Source: Deminuibacter sp966424055
Lineage (GTDB): Bacteria; Bacteroidota; Bacteroidia; Chitinophagales; Chitinophagaceae
Length of the DNA stretch: 64,000 nucleotides
Direction of reading: 5' to 3'
NCBI GenBank assembly: GCA_966424055.1
Contig: CBJLMB010000029.1
Span: 23,349 to 87,348 of the forward strand
Shown: positions 46,721 through 55,957 of the stretch, in pieces
How positions within the stretch are numbered: position 1 is the stretch's first letter
Layout: the number at the start of each line of letters is the position of its first letter
The notes under the pieces: model-generated
What the model was told of the DNA's origin: nothing
The model's input: only the letters and a program-made list of their open reading frames with translations
The model's database searches: none
Translations under genes and position numbers: made by a program

Positions 46721-46737
46721 TTCTGCAGGGCTTCTGA

Positions 46738-48363
46738 TTACCTTACATAAGTACTTCCTTTGTCCTGGCCAAATGTTTCGGGGCGGTTATCTGCTGTGGG
46801 TTTGTCCGGTACAGGAGGGGCAGGTGCTGTCCAGTTGTTCCATGTTACGCGCGAACCTTCCGGTGTTGTTACTTCAAACCCGGCAAACTGCCAGCCGCCG
46901 TAATAATGATTGTTACGGAAGATATTGTTCTGCTGAAAAGTGATCCGCCAGGGAATCTGGAATCCACTGAATTCAGGATATGTGCCGTATTCAGAAAACA
47001 GGCCATTGATGCCGCAATAATTTCCTTCCGCGCAACCCAGCATAGCCTTGTCTATCCTGAATTCATTGTTTTCAACCACCACATTTTCCGTGGACCAGCG
47101 GCAAATGAATTTGTCAGGAATACTGCCAGGGATAACATCCTGTATGCCCGATCTGCAGGGTGAATCATCGTACAGGCTTCTCATTTTTAACGTACCGGCC
47201 CGGTGTGTATTGGCACTGGATCCGCTATACCTGTTTGCATTTTCCCATAGTACAACACCTCCCCAGTTATTTTCAAAATTGTTGTTACTGATCAGCATAG
47301 GAGATGTTTTCAGGTTAAACCCGCCGGGGCTTCCGGCTTCGGAAATATAAATGGCAGGCACAGGGAAATAATCCTGGTTGCGGGCATTTTCCATGCCTGC
47401 AACGATGGCGTTTTTCTTGAAATTGTTAAAGCGTACACGGGCATCATAACCGGCTTCTATCATCAGTCCATTGCCATCATTGTCATTGATATAATTGTTC
47501 TCAATAACAAAACCACGGTTATTGTTGTCCAGCCATAAGCCTACACCCTTATTGTCATGTACCCAGTTATTGGTCACCGTTACGTTTTTGTTTATCCAGA
47601 ATTTAACACCGCCTGTACAGCCGCAACCATCTATTTTTTTCTCCCAGTCATCTGTATTGTTGCCTGCAATTTCATTATGGTCTAATACAAAATTGACCAC
47701 CTCATTGGTCTCGGTTCCGCAACAGGAATTAATACCATACTGGCCATTGTCTTTTATACAATTGTAACGGTAGATATTATTGGGGCCTGCCATCAGGCCG
47801 GCGCCTTTGTTGTTTATAATGGTATTGTATTCAATCGTCCATCTGTCACCGGCATCATGGTTAACAACACCCTGGTCACGCGGCGCCATAAAATTGCGAA
47901 TGGTGAGGTAACGGATCGTAACATTAACAGCCCTCTGGGTAAAAGCATAGTTGTTAATGTGCTGCCCATCCAGGATGGCGCCCGGCCCGCCGATAAAGGT
48001 TGTACTGTCTGCCGGTATAATCTGGCTTAAAGCAGCATTGCCCAATGTATGAACACCAGGTGCCAGCCAGAAAGTGGCACCGGCGCGGTTAAAATTAAAC
48101 TTGCTATTGTCTCCTGCCGGCACCGTGATAGCTCCCTTTGGTGCAACGGCCGGACCGGTAAGTAGTTGTGCATTGCCGCATATCTCTGCAGGAGGCGACA
48201 ATGGCCATACGCTGGCGCCCGGATCACCGGGATGCCCGGGATTTTTGGGAGAACCCGGCGGGTCGGGCCTGTTACAGCTCAATGCATGGAGGAGGCCAGC
48301 CATGATAAGCAAAAAAAGAAATGCAACACAAATTTTTTGTAAAGGAAAATAGGATCTGCTCAT
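46738..48363 (-). CDS. Right-handed beta-helix lipoprotein (pectate-lyase-like fold)
   Basis: 541 aa. The signal peptide ends in a lipobox (LLHALSC, Cys30). A short collagen-like Gly/Pro linker follows (PPGSPKNPGHPGDPG). The body is a parallel beta-helix: many short coils of the NNxG type such as ITVRYLTIRNF-like strands, NTIINNKGAGLMAG, NYINDNDGNGLMIE and ISNNNFENNWGGVVLWEN. This fold is shared by polysaccharide lyases, pectin enzymes and epimerases. No catalytic set can be assigned by eye. It sits next to the third PUL but on the opposite strand. Confidence 0.82.
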   Translation of the reverse strand: MSRSYFPLQKICVAFLFLLIMAGLLHALSCNRPDPPGSPKNPGHPGDPGASVWPLSPPAEICGNAQLLTGPAVAPKGAITVPAGDNSKFNFNRAGATFWLAPGVHTLGNAALSQIIPADSTTFIGGPGAILDGQHINNYAFTQRAVNVTIRYLTIRNFMAPRDQGVVNHDAGDRWTIEYNTIINNKGAGLMAGPNNIYRYNCIKDNGQYGINSCCGTETNEVVNFVLDHNEIAGNNTDDWEKKIDGCGCTGGVKFWINKNVTVTNNWVHDNKGVGLWLDNNNRGFVIENNYINDNDGNGLMIEAGYDARVRFNNFKKNAIVAGMENARNQDYFPVPAIYISEAGSPGGFNLKTSPMLISNNNFENNWGGVVLWENANRYSGSSANTHRAGTLKMRSLYDDSPCRSGIQDVIPGSIPDKFICRWSTENVVVENNEFRIDKAMLGCAEGNYCGINGLFSEYGTYPEFSGFQIPWRITFQQNNIFRNNHYYGGWQFAGFEVTTPEGSRVTWNNWTAPAPPVPDKPTADNRPETFGQDKGSTYVR

Positions 48364-48968
48364 GGGGTTAAAATTTGGGTAAACAAATAGGGTAAAAAAT
48401 GAACGGCAGCCGGTACTGCTTCGCCCTTCGCGATGGATAAGGCCGCCGGGTGGTCACAGCTGTGCCATATTTTTCTTTGAGTAGAAGAAGGGAGCCGGAT
48501 ACTATGGCATTGAAATACTTTTTCTCCAGGTATCTTCTTTAACCCATTAGTGTCAGTAAAGAAAAGTTGTGCAATCGTTCAGGTAGGGATTTTTAACGAG
48601 CCTCTGCTGGCCGCCGTATGCATGCGAATCTTTCTCAGGCAATATATAATGTGCGATGTATAAAGATAAAGACAGAAATTCGGTTCTCTGCTTAGCCGGT
48701 AAATGTGTTTTATGATCAAGAGGGCTACCAATACCGGCTGCTGATACTTTGTAAATATACGTTTTATACTAATTATCAAGAAAATGAAAATACAAGCAGC
48801 AAAAGTTTTGAGCCGGCTTGCTGACGATTGACTGGGACATCTAATTTATAATGCAGCATATTTTAAACCAAAATTACTGTATGGCTATAGATGTGGGGTT
48901 GGCTGGATAGTTGTTCTCAGCAGGGTATATTGACCTGGGCGTACAACCCGGTGGCGGAAGGAATTGTA
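48364..48968. other. 605-bp non-coding stretch
   Basis: This is the spacer between the GH26 gene and the beta-helix gene, both on the - strand. It should hold the promoter of the beta-helix gene. A 66-codon frame at 48579-48779 has no protein-like features. I see no RNA gene, hairpin terminator or mobile element here. Confidence 0.6.
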
Positions 48969-50102
48969 TCAATCTTCGAGTAATACCTCTGGCAGATGCA
49001 CATAGGTTTTAAAGTCTGCGGCAGCCGGATGGGTTGTATAAGGTATGTAATATTCGTATTTATTTTCCTGGGCATTATACCCTGCATTTCGCCAGAACAA
49101 GGTATAGGCTATAGGGTATTTGCGCAAAACAGGGGCGATGATCCTGGTGAACCAATATGGGTAAGGGATTTCATTGTATCCCATTTCGCCGATCGCTGCC
49201 ATTTTATGGTGTTTTTGTGCGATCCTGCAAAGCAAGCGCAATTGCCTGTCAAGAGCGCTGGCGAACTGATCACAATAAGCCGGTCCATCCTTCTGGTAGG
49301 TATCAAAAGAAAGCAGGTCAACATAATTGTCGCCCGGGTACTCTGCCAGGTACTCTTCTTCATTGCTAAAATCGTCACTGGTATTGTAAACGATCAGTAA
49401 ATTATGCAAGTGCTTCTTTTTTTGTAAAAACTGTACTGTGAACCGGAACAATGATTGCAGTTCACCGGTTGCATGGTGTTTTTTTCCCCACCAGAACCAG
49501 CTGCCCGTTAATTCATGAAATGGCCTGAATAAAACCGGGATCAAATGGCCCTGATCATCTCTTAGCGATGCGAAGAAATCGGCGACCCTGTTCAGGTATT
49601 CAACATACCGGTCATGCTTGCGGCCGCCTGGTAATATAGCACTAACCGCGTCCAGTGTAGTATCCCAGGCATTGTTTTCCGTAAGAGGGTTCTGAATATG
49701 CCAGCTTACCGTAGCAATGCCGCCGCGCTCATGTGCCTGCTGAATATAGGTTTTGATTTTGGAAAAGGGTACGCTGTCAATGTTCACCTCATCCATTAAC
49801 TCAATACCGGCAATATCCCATCCGTACAGTGCAGGATAATTACCGGCAATATCTTTTACATCACTGCGCCCTTCTTCAAATTTCCACTGAACGCCATAAG
49901 CTAAATCTTCCTGGTGGCCTAGCAGGTATTTTTTTTGTGTAACTACTTTCTGCAATCTTTTATAAAGAGAAAGGCATTCAGGTGTTGCATACCTGTCGCC
50001 AGGCCGGTTTTTATTAAAAAACCATTTATTCCTGTTAACTATCAAAAATAAAACCCCGGTAATGCTGGAGGCTATTAATATAGACCAGAGTACATTTTTC
50101 AT
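48969..50102 (-). CDS. GH26-family glycoside hydrolase (mannanase-type), membrane-anchored
   Basis: 377 aa. The N-terminus is one hydrophobic segment (VLWSILIASSITGVLFLIV) without a clear cleavage site, so the enzyme may stay anchored to the inner membrane facing the periplasm. The GH26 barrel has LGHQEDLAYGVQW, HERGGIATVSWHIQNP, acid/base Glu197 in RPFHELTGSWFWWG and nucleophile Glu306 in AIGEMGYN. GH26 members are mostly beta-1,4-mannanases. It lies 302 bp downstream of the polysaccharide synthesis operon on the same strand; a trimming or quality-control role like that of BcsZ in cellulose synthesis is inferred. A degradative role is the alternative. Confidence 0.9.
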   Translation of the reverse strand: MKNVLWSILIASSITGVLFLIVNRNKWFFNKNRPGDRYATPECLSLYKRLQKVVTQKKYLLGHQEDLAYGVQWKFEEGRSDVKDIAGNYPALYGWDIAGIELMDEVNIDSVPFSKIKTYIQQAHERGGIATVSWHIQNPLTENNAWDTTLDAVSAILPGGRKHDRYVEYLNRVADFFASLRDDQGHLIPVLFRPFHELTGSWFWWGKKHHATGELQSLFRFTVQFLQKKKHLHNLLIVYNTSDDFSNEEEYLAEYPGDNYVDLLSFDTYQKDGPAYCDQFASALDRQLRLLCRIAQKHHKMAAIGEMGYNEIPYPYWFTRIIAPVLRKYPIAYTLFWRNAGYNAQENKYEYYIPYTTHPAAADFKTYVHLPEVLLED

Positions 50103-50404
50103 GTAACGCTAGGGTTATAGGATATTAATTAGCATCAATTTTTAGAATTGAAATACAGCAGGCAATCCAAATTACCAACAATATACAAAAAAGCGGTTAG
50201 GAAAAGAACAATCTTGCAAGTTGCCACCCTGCCAAAAAACGGCAGCAATGCGTTAACTGGTTAAAAACAATAAAGCAAATCTTTTGGCCGTTATTTTCCG
50301 GCATGGCATAATGTGGTAGCCTTATAAAAAGGGGAGGCGTAGAGCGGTGTTCCTGTTTAGAGAGGATAACAGTTGGGCCCTGGCAATAGGGTAGAACATA
50401 GTTT
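50103..50404. other. 302-bp intergenic region before the GH26 gene
   Basis: AT-rich spacer between the receiver gene and GH26, both on the - strand. No gene or clear hairpin terminator is visible, so both read-through from the synthesis operon and a separate GH26 promoter are possible. Confidence 0.5.
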
Positions 50405-50815
50405 TTATAACCTCCTGGTCAGGTTATCATATTCGGCCATCACCTGCGTGGTAATGATCGTCTCCATCAGATGAGTAAGGATTTCAATCTTTGCTGGTTT
50501 TTTAAAAGAAAAAGCTGCCCCTGCTTTTCTAAACCTCTCTGCATCCGGGAGGCTTGCCGACCAAAATACAAATGGGGGAACCCCGGCTCTTTCCTTTAAA
50601 TATTCCAGGAAGCCGATGCCGCTGGTTACTGGCATATCGAGATCGCTTACAATAAGGTCAATATGAATATTATCCAGAACGGATAAGGCTTCTCTTACAT
50701 TGAACGCGCTGATGCAGCTGACGATGTATATTGTTCCCTTTACTGCTTCCCGGAAAAATACATGATCCTCTTCATTGTTATCCACCAATAGAATAGTAAA
50801 ATATTTTCGCTTCAT
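50405..50815 (-). CDS. Stand-alone receiver-domain protein (single-domain response regulator)
   Basis: 136 aa, one CheY/Rcp1-like receiver and nothing else. The phosphoacceptor is Asp58 in LIVSDLDMP, the switch Ser86 lies in FWSAS, and the conserved Lys106 in FKKPAK. The usual acidic pair is altered: VDNNEED has Asp12-Asn13 where most receivers have Asp-Asp or Glu-Asp. Having no output domain, it would act by protein contact. It is the last gene of the cluster whose first gene is a histidine kinase, so the two may form a pair acting on the synthase rather than on transcription. Confidence 0.88.
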   Translation of the reverse strand: MKRKYFTILLVDNNEEDHVFFREAVKGTIYIVSCISAFNVREALSVLDNIHIDLIVSDLDMPVTSGIGFLEYLKERAGVPPFVFWSASLPDAERFRKAGAAFSFKKPAKIEILTHLMETIITTQVMAEYDNLTRRL

Positions 50816-50892
50816 AACTATTATAAAATGAAACAGGTCAATACAGGTTATTCCCAGCTGTCAACATTTCTATGCAGAAGCAGCACACGATA

Positions 50893-51726
50893 TTAAAATT
50901 TACAGATAAAGGAAGCCATGCCCCCATATCCTTTTCCCATATTTCTTCCTGCAGGTGTGGTATAGCCACTGAGGTATATAGAAACGGTCCTGCTGATCTG
51001 GCGGCCATATTTTGCAGAGACTTTGAAAAAAGAATAATCTCTTCCAATATTAATATTGGGTGTGAAATCTTTGATAGTGCTGGATGAAATAAGTCCTCCC
51101 GCATCAAAACCCACTTGATTGTATTTGTTAATAGGTATACCTACCGTTACATTGTAACTGAACTGTGAAGGGCCGGCGGTTTGAAAATAATACCGGTAAC
51201 CTGCATCCAGTACATAATATGCATTTCCCAGCTGCCTGCCTGTACCGCCTGCTACGGTGAACCTGGCTTCGGCACCCATCACACCAAATCCCATGGGTAT
51301 ATCCGGGTTCACTTTGTAAGCAGGGATAATAGCTGACCCCTGTATCGACAGGTGCGTGTACCTGTTTAAGTCGGCAAAATTATAACTCAATCCCAGCATC
51401 ACATCTCCCAACCCGGCTGCGCTATGCGCAATGCCTCCACCAATGCTCTTTTGGTATACGACCGGGATGCTGGCTATTAGATCGAGCTTCCGGGAAAGGC
51501 CATAATCAACATACTGGGCCATGTAATAAGAGACAAACTTGTCTTTGTCGGGAAGTGTATGCAGCACTTTGTCTTTATCCCAGTATTGCTTGGAATAATA
51601 TACGATGAAAGAAGGCGCCCAAACCCACCTGCCTTTGCCCACCGGCCAACCTCCTGCCTGTGCTTCTGTGGTATAGAGCACGCACAGTGCAATACAACAC
51701 AAAAAATAGCTGGTTTTATTTTTCAT
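50893..51726 (-). CDS. Outer-membrane beta-barrel protein, small
   Basis: 277 aa. Signal peptide 1-24 (ending TEAQA). The rest is made of amphipathic strands typical of a 10-12-stranded barrel (WVWAPSFIVYYSKQYWDKD, MAQYVDYGLSRKLDLIASIPVVYQ, GLGDVMLGLSYNF, LSIQGSAIIPAYKV) and ends in Phe (MASFICKF). It resembles the PF13557-type transporter/MetA-pathway barrel group, whose role is mostly unknown. It lies between the esterase (6 bp away) and receiver genes, so it could be the outer-membrane exit for the polysaccharide; this is inference. Confidence 0.75.
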   Translation of the reverse strand: MKNKTSYFLCCIALCVLYTTEAQAGGWPVGKGRWVWAPSFIVYYSKQYWDKDKVLHTLPDKDKFVSYYMAQYVDYGLSRKLDLIASIPVVYQKSIGGGIAHSAAGLGDVMLGLSYNFADLNRYTHLSIQGSAIIPAYKVNPDIPMGFGVMGAEARFTVAGGTGRQLGNAYYVLDAGYRYYFQTAGPSQFSYNVTVGIPINKYNQVGFDAGGLISSSTIKDFTPNINIGRDYSFFKVSAKYGRQISRTVSIYLSGYTTPAGRNMGKGYGGMASFICKF

Positions 51727-51732
51727 ATTTTA

Positions 51733-53124
51733 TTATTGAGGGATTCGCAATTTTTCCATAGCCCATAATCTCTGGTATTCCAGGTAATCATTGGTTACTT
51801 CATGTGATTTTTCAGGGATGCTGTGTATTTCTTTTTCTGTACTGGCCAGGCTGTTGAACAGGGCATAACTACAGGCAGGAGGGGCCATGAGGTCAAGTAG
51901 TCCCACTCCGATCATTACAGGGCAATGTATCTGGGGCGCAAATTTTACCGGGTCAAAATAGCGCCAAAGCTTATTTACCCTGGAAAGATCATAACCGGGG
52001 TGCAGCCGCTTATACTCATAGAAATAGGCCAGGGCACCCATTGAATATGGGTGCGTGATCACAATCTTCATTGCCTCATTAAAATTGGCATATATAGGCA
52101 GCTGTAAAGTGGCCAGTTTTATCCTGGAATCGAGGCCTGCCAAAGCAATCACCAGGCATCCGCCCTGGCTCCCTCCGTCGGCCATCAGTTTTTCCGGGTT
52201 CAGCCGGTATTTTTCTCCTTCACTCATAATAAAGTCAACACCCCGTATGCAATCCATATATATTGCCCGGTAGATGTACTGCTCCTTGCTGTCCAGGCCT
52301 GTTAAATTATACTCCGGTATTGTATACTTGACAGAATCAGCCCTTTGGTAATTACCGCGCAGGTTAAGTGAAAAGATAGCGTAGTTCTCATCCGTAAAAG
52401 GCAGTAGCTCCGTCATATAGCCAGGTAGTTTGATCATAACAGGATAATTTTTACCTATACGCGGAACCGTAAGCCAGCCATGAATGGTTACATTGCCAAA
52501 AGACTTCATTTCAACAGCATATATTTTGTGGTACTTGTGCTTTGCTTCCAGGCTGTCATCTTCGGTTACGCGGTAACGGGGGGCTATGGCTGCCAGCTGT
52601 GCTTTTGTTTCTTTCCAGAAGCTGTAGAAATCTGCGGGTTTCGTTGTGTCTGCTTTCAGCAGCTGTGTTTGCACACCAAACATCCGGTGAACGGTGTCGT
52701 CGTATTCTGACAGGTTTAACTTAAAATAAATATTGTAAAAACCCGGGTGTAAAGACGGGATCGAAAAATGGCCGGTAAAACCGGAATGGGATTTCATTTT
52801 TACCGGTATCGAATCTTCCCGCACAAACTGGCCATAATCATCCTGCAGTGTATACCATAGCCTGCCTTCCTGCTCTGAGGAAAGGCCATTTCTCAGCTTC
52901 ACGGTAAACCCAGGTACGGTTCCTTTGTTAAAAATAAATTCCTTTTCATCCCCATAGATCTTCATCTCCACCGTTTCGTCAGCAGCATAGGTGTCCTGCT
53001 TCGTGGTATCCTTATTGTTTGAGACCCATGTGCGCTTAACTATTTTTGTTTTTCGCTCTTTTGCCTGAACAGCCAGGAGGCCAGCTAGCATACACAGGCA
53101 GAGCATGAGCATTCTTTTGGTCAT
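51733..53124 (-). CDS. CE7-like acetyl (xylan/oligosaccharide) esterase
   Basis: 463 aa. Signal peptide 1-21 (ending AVQAK). An N-terminal beta-sandwich of about 130 residues precedes an alpha/beta-hydrolase domain of the AXE1 type: VKLPGYMTELLPF-like oxyanion region, nucleophile Ser319 in DGGSQGGC, Asp411 in GLLDLMAPP and His441 in PEKSHEV. Carbohydrate esterase family 7 removes acetyl groups from oligosaccharides. Its start overlaps the acyltransferase gene stop by 4 bp, so acetylation and deacetylation are translationally coupled, as seen in systems that tune polymer acetylation. Confidence 0.88.
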   Translation of the reverse strand: MTKRMLMLCLCMLAGLLAVQAKERKTKIVKRTWVSNNKDTTKQDTYAADETVEMKIYGDEKEFIFNKGTVPGFTVKLRNGLSSEQEGRLWYTLQDDYGQFVREDSIPVKMKSHSGFTGHFSIPSLHPGFYNIYFKLNLSEYDDTVHRMFGVQTQLLKADTTKPADFYSFWKETKAQLAAIAPRYRVTEDDSLEAKHKYHKIYAVEMKSFGNVTIHGWLTVPRIGKNYPVMIKLPGYMTELLPFTDENYAIFSLNLRGNYQRADSVKYTIPEYNLTGLDSKEQYIYRAIYMDCIRGVDFIMSEGEKYRLNPEKLMADGGSQGGCLVIALAGLDSRIKLATLQLPIYANFNEAMKIVITHPYSMGALAYFYEYKRLHPGYDLSRVNKLWRYFDPVKFAPQIHCPVMIGVGLLDLMAPPACSYALFNSLASTEKEIHSIPEKSHEVTNDYLEYQRLWAMEKLRIPQ

Positions 53125-54356
53125 AGTATAGTAGAATTAGGTAATACAATATTTTTCTTTCTGGAAAACCGCCATTTCCTGATCAGCTTGTTGAGCTGTT
53201 CTTCAAGCAGCTTGAAAAGCGTAATCGCCGACAGGTTTAGCAAAATGAATGTTAGTAATATACTTATCCAGGTATCACTTAAATGTTCGATCCACCAGTT
53301 GTATTCATGGTCATAGAGCCAGTCAAAAAACTTTTCGGTAGCAAAGCTGCTGAACCGGACAATATAGTTGGCGATAAAACCCATATGAATAAGGTAGAAG
53401 ATATAGGATGACCGCCCCAGCAATTCCATCAGTGAGCATGATAAAAAGCGTCGCATCCATGACGATTCGCAGATCAGTCCATAAAACATTACAGCTACGG
53501 CAAAAGGCAAAACCAGGTTGTTGGTTATTATTCCCAGAGGTTGTTGCAATGCATAGGTATGTTTGCCTGGTGGAAGGGGAAGCGCAACAAATATGCCGAT
53601 ACAAAGCAATATCGCTACCGATCCGATGATCGAGTAAAGCGGGAATTTATGGGTATACACTATTGCCGGCTTCTTCAATATGATCAGCGCCAGCTTCATC
53701 CCAACAAAGAACTCCAGGCATCTTCCTGTAAATGTATACAAGAACATAAAAGTGAAATTCCCGAACAGTCCGTACGAATGGGGTATATGGCTGCAAACCA
53801 GTACCAGCAATACGCCTGTGCTCAGTATACAAACCGGAAGATAATAGAGCGCTTTGGTGCTCCGCCGTATTTGGTGAAAGAAAAAAGGGGCCAGAAAATA
53901 AAAGCTTTCTTCCACTGTAAGCGACCAGCCCTGGCCTATGCCGGTAAATTTTAGATCATCAAAAAAGCCACGCACAAAAAACAGGTTCATGAGTAATAGT
54001 AAAGCCGGGTGGGGAAAGCCGTTGTAAATTCCATAACTCCGGGTAACTGCTGCAACGCCGAATGTAAACAGTGTTAAAATAAAATACATTGGGTAAACAC
54101 GGGCAACCCTGTTTTGAATGTAACCGCCAAACCATTCCCTTGTCATTGTATAGTTGTCGTAATACCGGAGGCAAATAAGAAACCCGCTCAATACAAAAAA
54201 AATAGTCACGCCCATATGTAATTCATTAAATACCCTGAAAAGCGCATGCGGGAACTCTTCCTGGTTGTAATGGTGAAAATATACCAGGAAAGCGGCAATT
54301 GCACGAATGCCAGTTAATGCAGGGATATAATCTGAAACTTTTTTCATAAATAACAT
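53121..54356 (-). CDS. Acyltransferase-3 family membrane O-acyltransferase (OafA-like)
   Basis: 411 aa, about ten membrane helices. The N-terminus reads IPALTGIRAIAAFLVYFHHYN, with the family's conserved RAxA-x-xVxxxH layout (His in YFHHY), followed by FFVLSGFLICLRYY and later FYFLAPFFFHQIRRS. Such proteins move acyl groups, usually acetyl, across the inner membrane onto sugars. A start at 54347 is also possible. It sits 8 bp after the polytopic protein gene and overlaps the esterase gene, so it most likely O-acetylates the polymer made by the GT2 synthase. Confidence 0.93.
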   Translation of the reverse strand: MLFMKKVSDYIPALTGIRAIAAFLVYFHHYNQEEFPHALFRVFNELHMGVTIFFVLSGFLICLRYYDNYTMTREWFGGYIQNRVARVYPMYFILTLFTFGVAAVTRSYGIYNGFPHPALLLLMNLFFVRGFFDDLKFTGIGQGWSLTVEESFYFLAPFFFHQIRRSTKALYYLPVCILSTGVLLVLVCSHIPHSYGLFGNFTFMFLYTFTGRCLEFFVGMKLALIILKKPAIVYTHKFPLYSIIGSVAILLCIGIFVALPLPPGKHTYALQQPLGIITNNLVLPFAVAVMFYGLICESSWMRRFLSCSLMELLGRSSYIFYLIHMGFIANYIVRFSSFATEKFFDWLYDHEYNWWIEHLSDTWISILLTFILLNLSAITLFKLLEEQLNKLIRKWRFSRKKNIVLPNSTIL

Positions 54357-54364
54357 TTCGGGTT

Positions 54365-55957
54365 TTAGTTCAATTCATAAACCTGCCAGTTATTGCTGCT
54401 TGCTCTTAATGTGATTGTATAATTCTTTTTTGATCCCAGCTGCTCTATGTAATAATTGTTCAGCATGGTGTAATGCGAAAGCTTGTTCGCCGCTGTTGCG
54501 ATACATATATAGTTGACCTTTCCAGCCGGGTCTTCCACTGTTGTTAAAAAAACTCTTTGAACAGGCAGAATTATGTTATTCGTAATGGGTAATTGCGCTA
54601 CTAATGAATACGCTGCCGCATCATCGATCAGTACCTTTTTATTTTGCAACAGTGTAGACAGGTAATGCACAATTTCCCTGTCTTTATCGATGTTCATAAG
54701 ATTGTCAGTGCCGTGTTCAGAAAAAAAATCCCTGGCAAAAGCAGTGTACCGGGTTTCTTCGGTATCCCGGGTGCCGGCAAAATAAAGCAGGCCACCAATA
54801 ATAGAAAGCCAGGATGCAACCAGTAAGATCCATTTTTCTTTGCGCCGGTAAATACCGTTGCCCCAGTAATAGACCACAGCAACAATTGCCAGTAGTAAGA
54901 AGGCTAGATGGTATTCTATGGTCTTTGATGAATGATTCTGGAGGATCAGCAAAGTGATAAGCAGAAAAGGGGCTATCAAAAACAAAAGTTCGTAAAGTGA
55001 CCCTTTGAACAAAAGAAATACAGCCAGTAATAGCGGGGTACACAACACAATGTACAGCTGCAGCAGCACCATATGCTCCCCGGGGTTTTCTGCAACAGAA
55101 GGCGTTAGTGGTGTTTTCGATACAAACCAGTTGGCATAAGGGCTGGTTAAAAAGTAATTGGCATCATCTGCATGAATAATATTGAGTGCGCGGAACAATA
55201 ATATAGATCCCACAGGTAAACTGAAAAGTATGATATAGGTAGCGAAAGTCCGGTAAATCAGTTTCCGTCGTAAGAGCGGGTCATTGATCGCTTGGTAATA
55301 TTCTATTACCGGGTCTTGTATTTTGGCCGACTTTAATCCTTCCAGGGAAATCAGTATAATAAAAGGGATAAAAGATGCCAGAAGCAGTAAGAAATTAAAA
55401 TTGCAAAAGATCAGGCAGAACAGGTAAATGCTTGCCTTTGCCAGGTAATAGGAAGTATGGGTATTGAAATAATTGAAAAGGCTGAGAAAAAACAGATAGA
55501 AAAACAACAGCACTGCGGCGGCACTTCTTCCCGAAACGGCTACATACACGATGCCCGGGTGTAGTATGAACAAGGGCAGTAACAACGCCATCATTGTAGA
55601 TAATGGTATATTCTTTTTCCCACATTCCCGCATAATCCGGTAAAACAGGAGCGTTGTACAAAAAGACGAAGCAATTACCGGTGCCCATGCATAACTTATG
55701 AAAGCAAATGGAATTGTGCTGTAAAACACGATCGTAGGAAACGTAAGTACAACCGTTCTCAGCCGGCCCTCCTGCTGCAGAAAAAGCATTTTGAGCTTCT
55801 CTGATAAAAATAAAGCTTCTGAATGGTGTACATGGTTATCCATCAATATGGTGCTGATGCCGATATAATAAGCCAGCAAAAGCAAACTGACCAGGAGCAG
55901 TTTTGATTTACCAGTTGTGTTCATATTCCTGCGTTTTAATTGTTCTTTTACTGGCAT
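54365..55957 (-). CDS. Polytopic membrane protein of unknown function (GT-C-like topology)
   Basis: 530 aa. About ten hydrophobic helices (for example LLLVSLLLLAYYIGISTIL, MMALLLPLFILHPGIVYV, LFCLIFCNFNFLLLLASFIPF) are followed by a soluble C-terminal domain of about 120 residues (FFSEHGTDNLMNIDKDREIV... NNWQVYELN). After the first helix, an exported loop has NHVHHSEALFLSEKLK, an acidic/His-rich site as in GT-C enzymes. I do not recognise the family. Its ATG directly abuts the GT2 stop codon (TAGATG), so both are coupled. It could be a lipid-linked glycosyltransferase, a polymer-modifying enzyme or an export part. Confidence 0.72.
   Translation of the reverse strand: MPVKEQLKRRNMNTTGKSKLLLVSLLLLAYYIGISTILMDNHVHHSEALFLSEKLKMLFLQQEGRLRTVVLTFPTIVFYSTIPFAFISYAWAPVIASSFCTTLLFYRIMRECGKKNIPLSTMMALLLPLFILHPGIVYVAVSGRSAAAVLLFFYLFFLSLFNYFNTHTSYYLAKASIYLFCLIFCNFNFLLLLASFIPFIILISLEGLKSAKIQDPVIEYYQAINDPLLRRKLIYRTFATYIILFSLPVGSILLFRALNIIHADDANYFLTSPYANWFVSKTPLTPSVAENPGEHMVLLQLYIVLCTPLLLAVFLLFKGSLYELLFLIAPFLLITLLILQNHSSKTIEYHLAFLLLAIVAVVYYWGNGIYRRKEKWILLVASWLSIIGGLLYFAGTRDTEETRYTAFARDFFSEHGTDNLMNIDKDREIVHYLSTLLQNKKVLIDDAAAYSLVAQLPITNNIILPVQRVFLTTVEDPAGKVNYICIATAANKLSHYTMLNNYYIEQLGSKKNYTITLRASSNNWQVYELN

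Noticed and set aside
46498..46737. 79-codon + strand frame after the large secreted protein
   Set aside because: It runs through a strong terminator hairpin and ends against the next gene; composition is not protein-like.
48579..48779. 66-codon - strand frame in the spacer before the beta-helix gene
   Set aside because: No recognisable motif, start signal or neighbour support.
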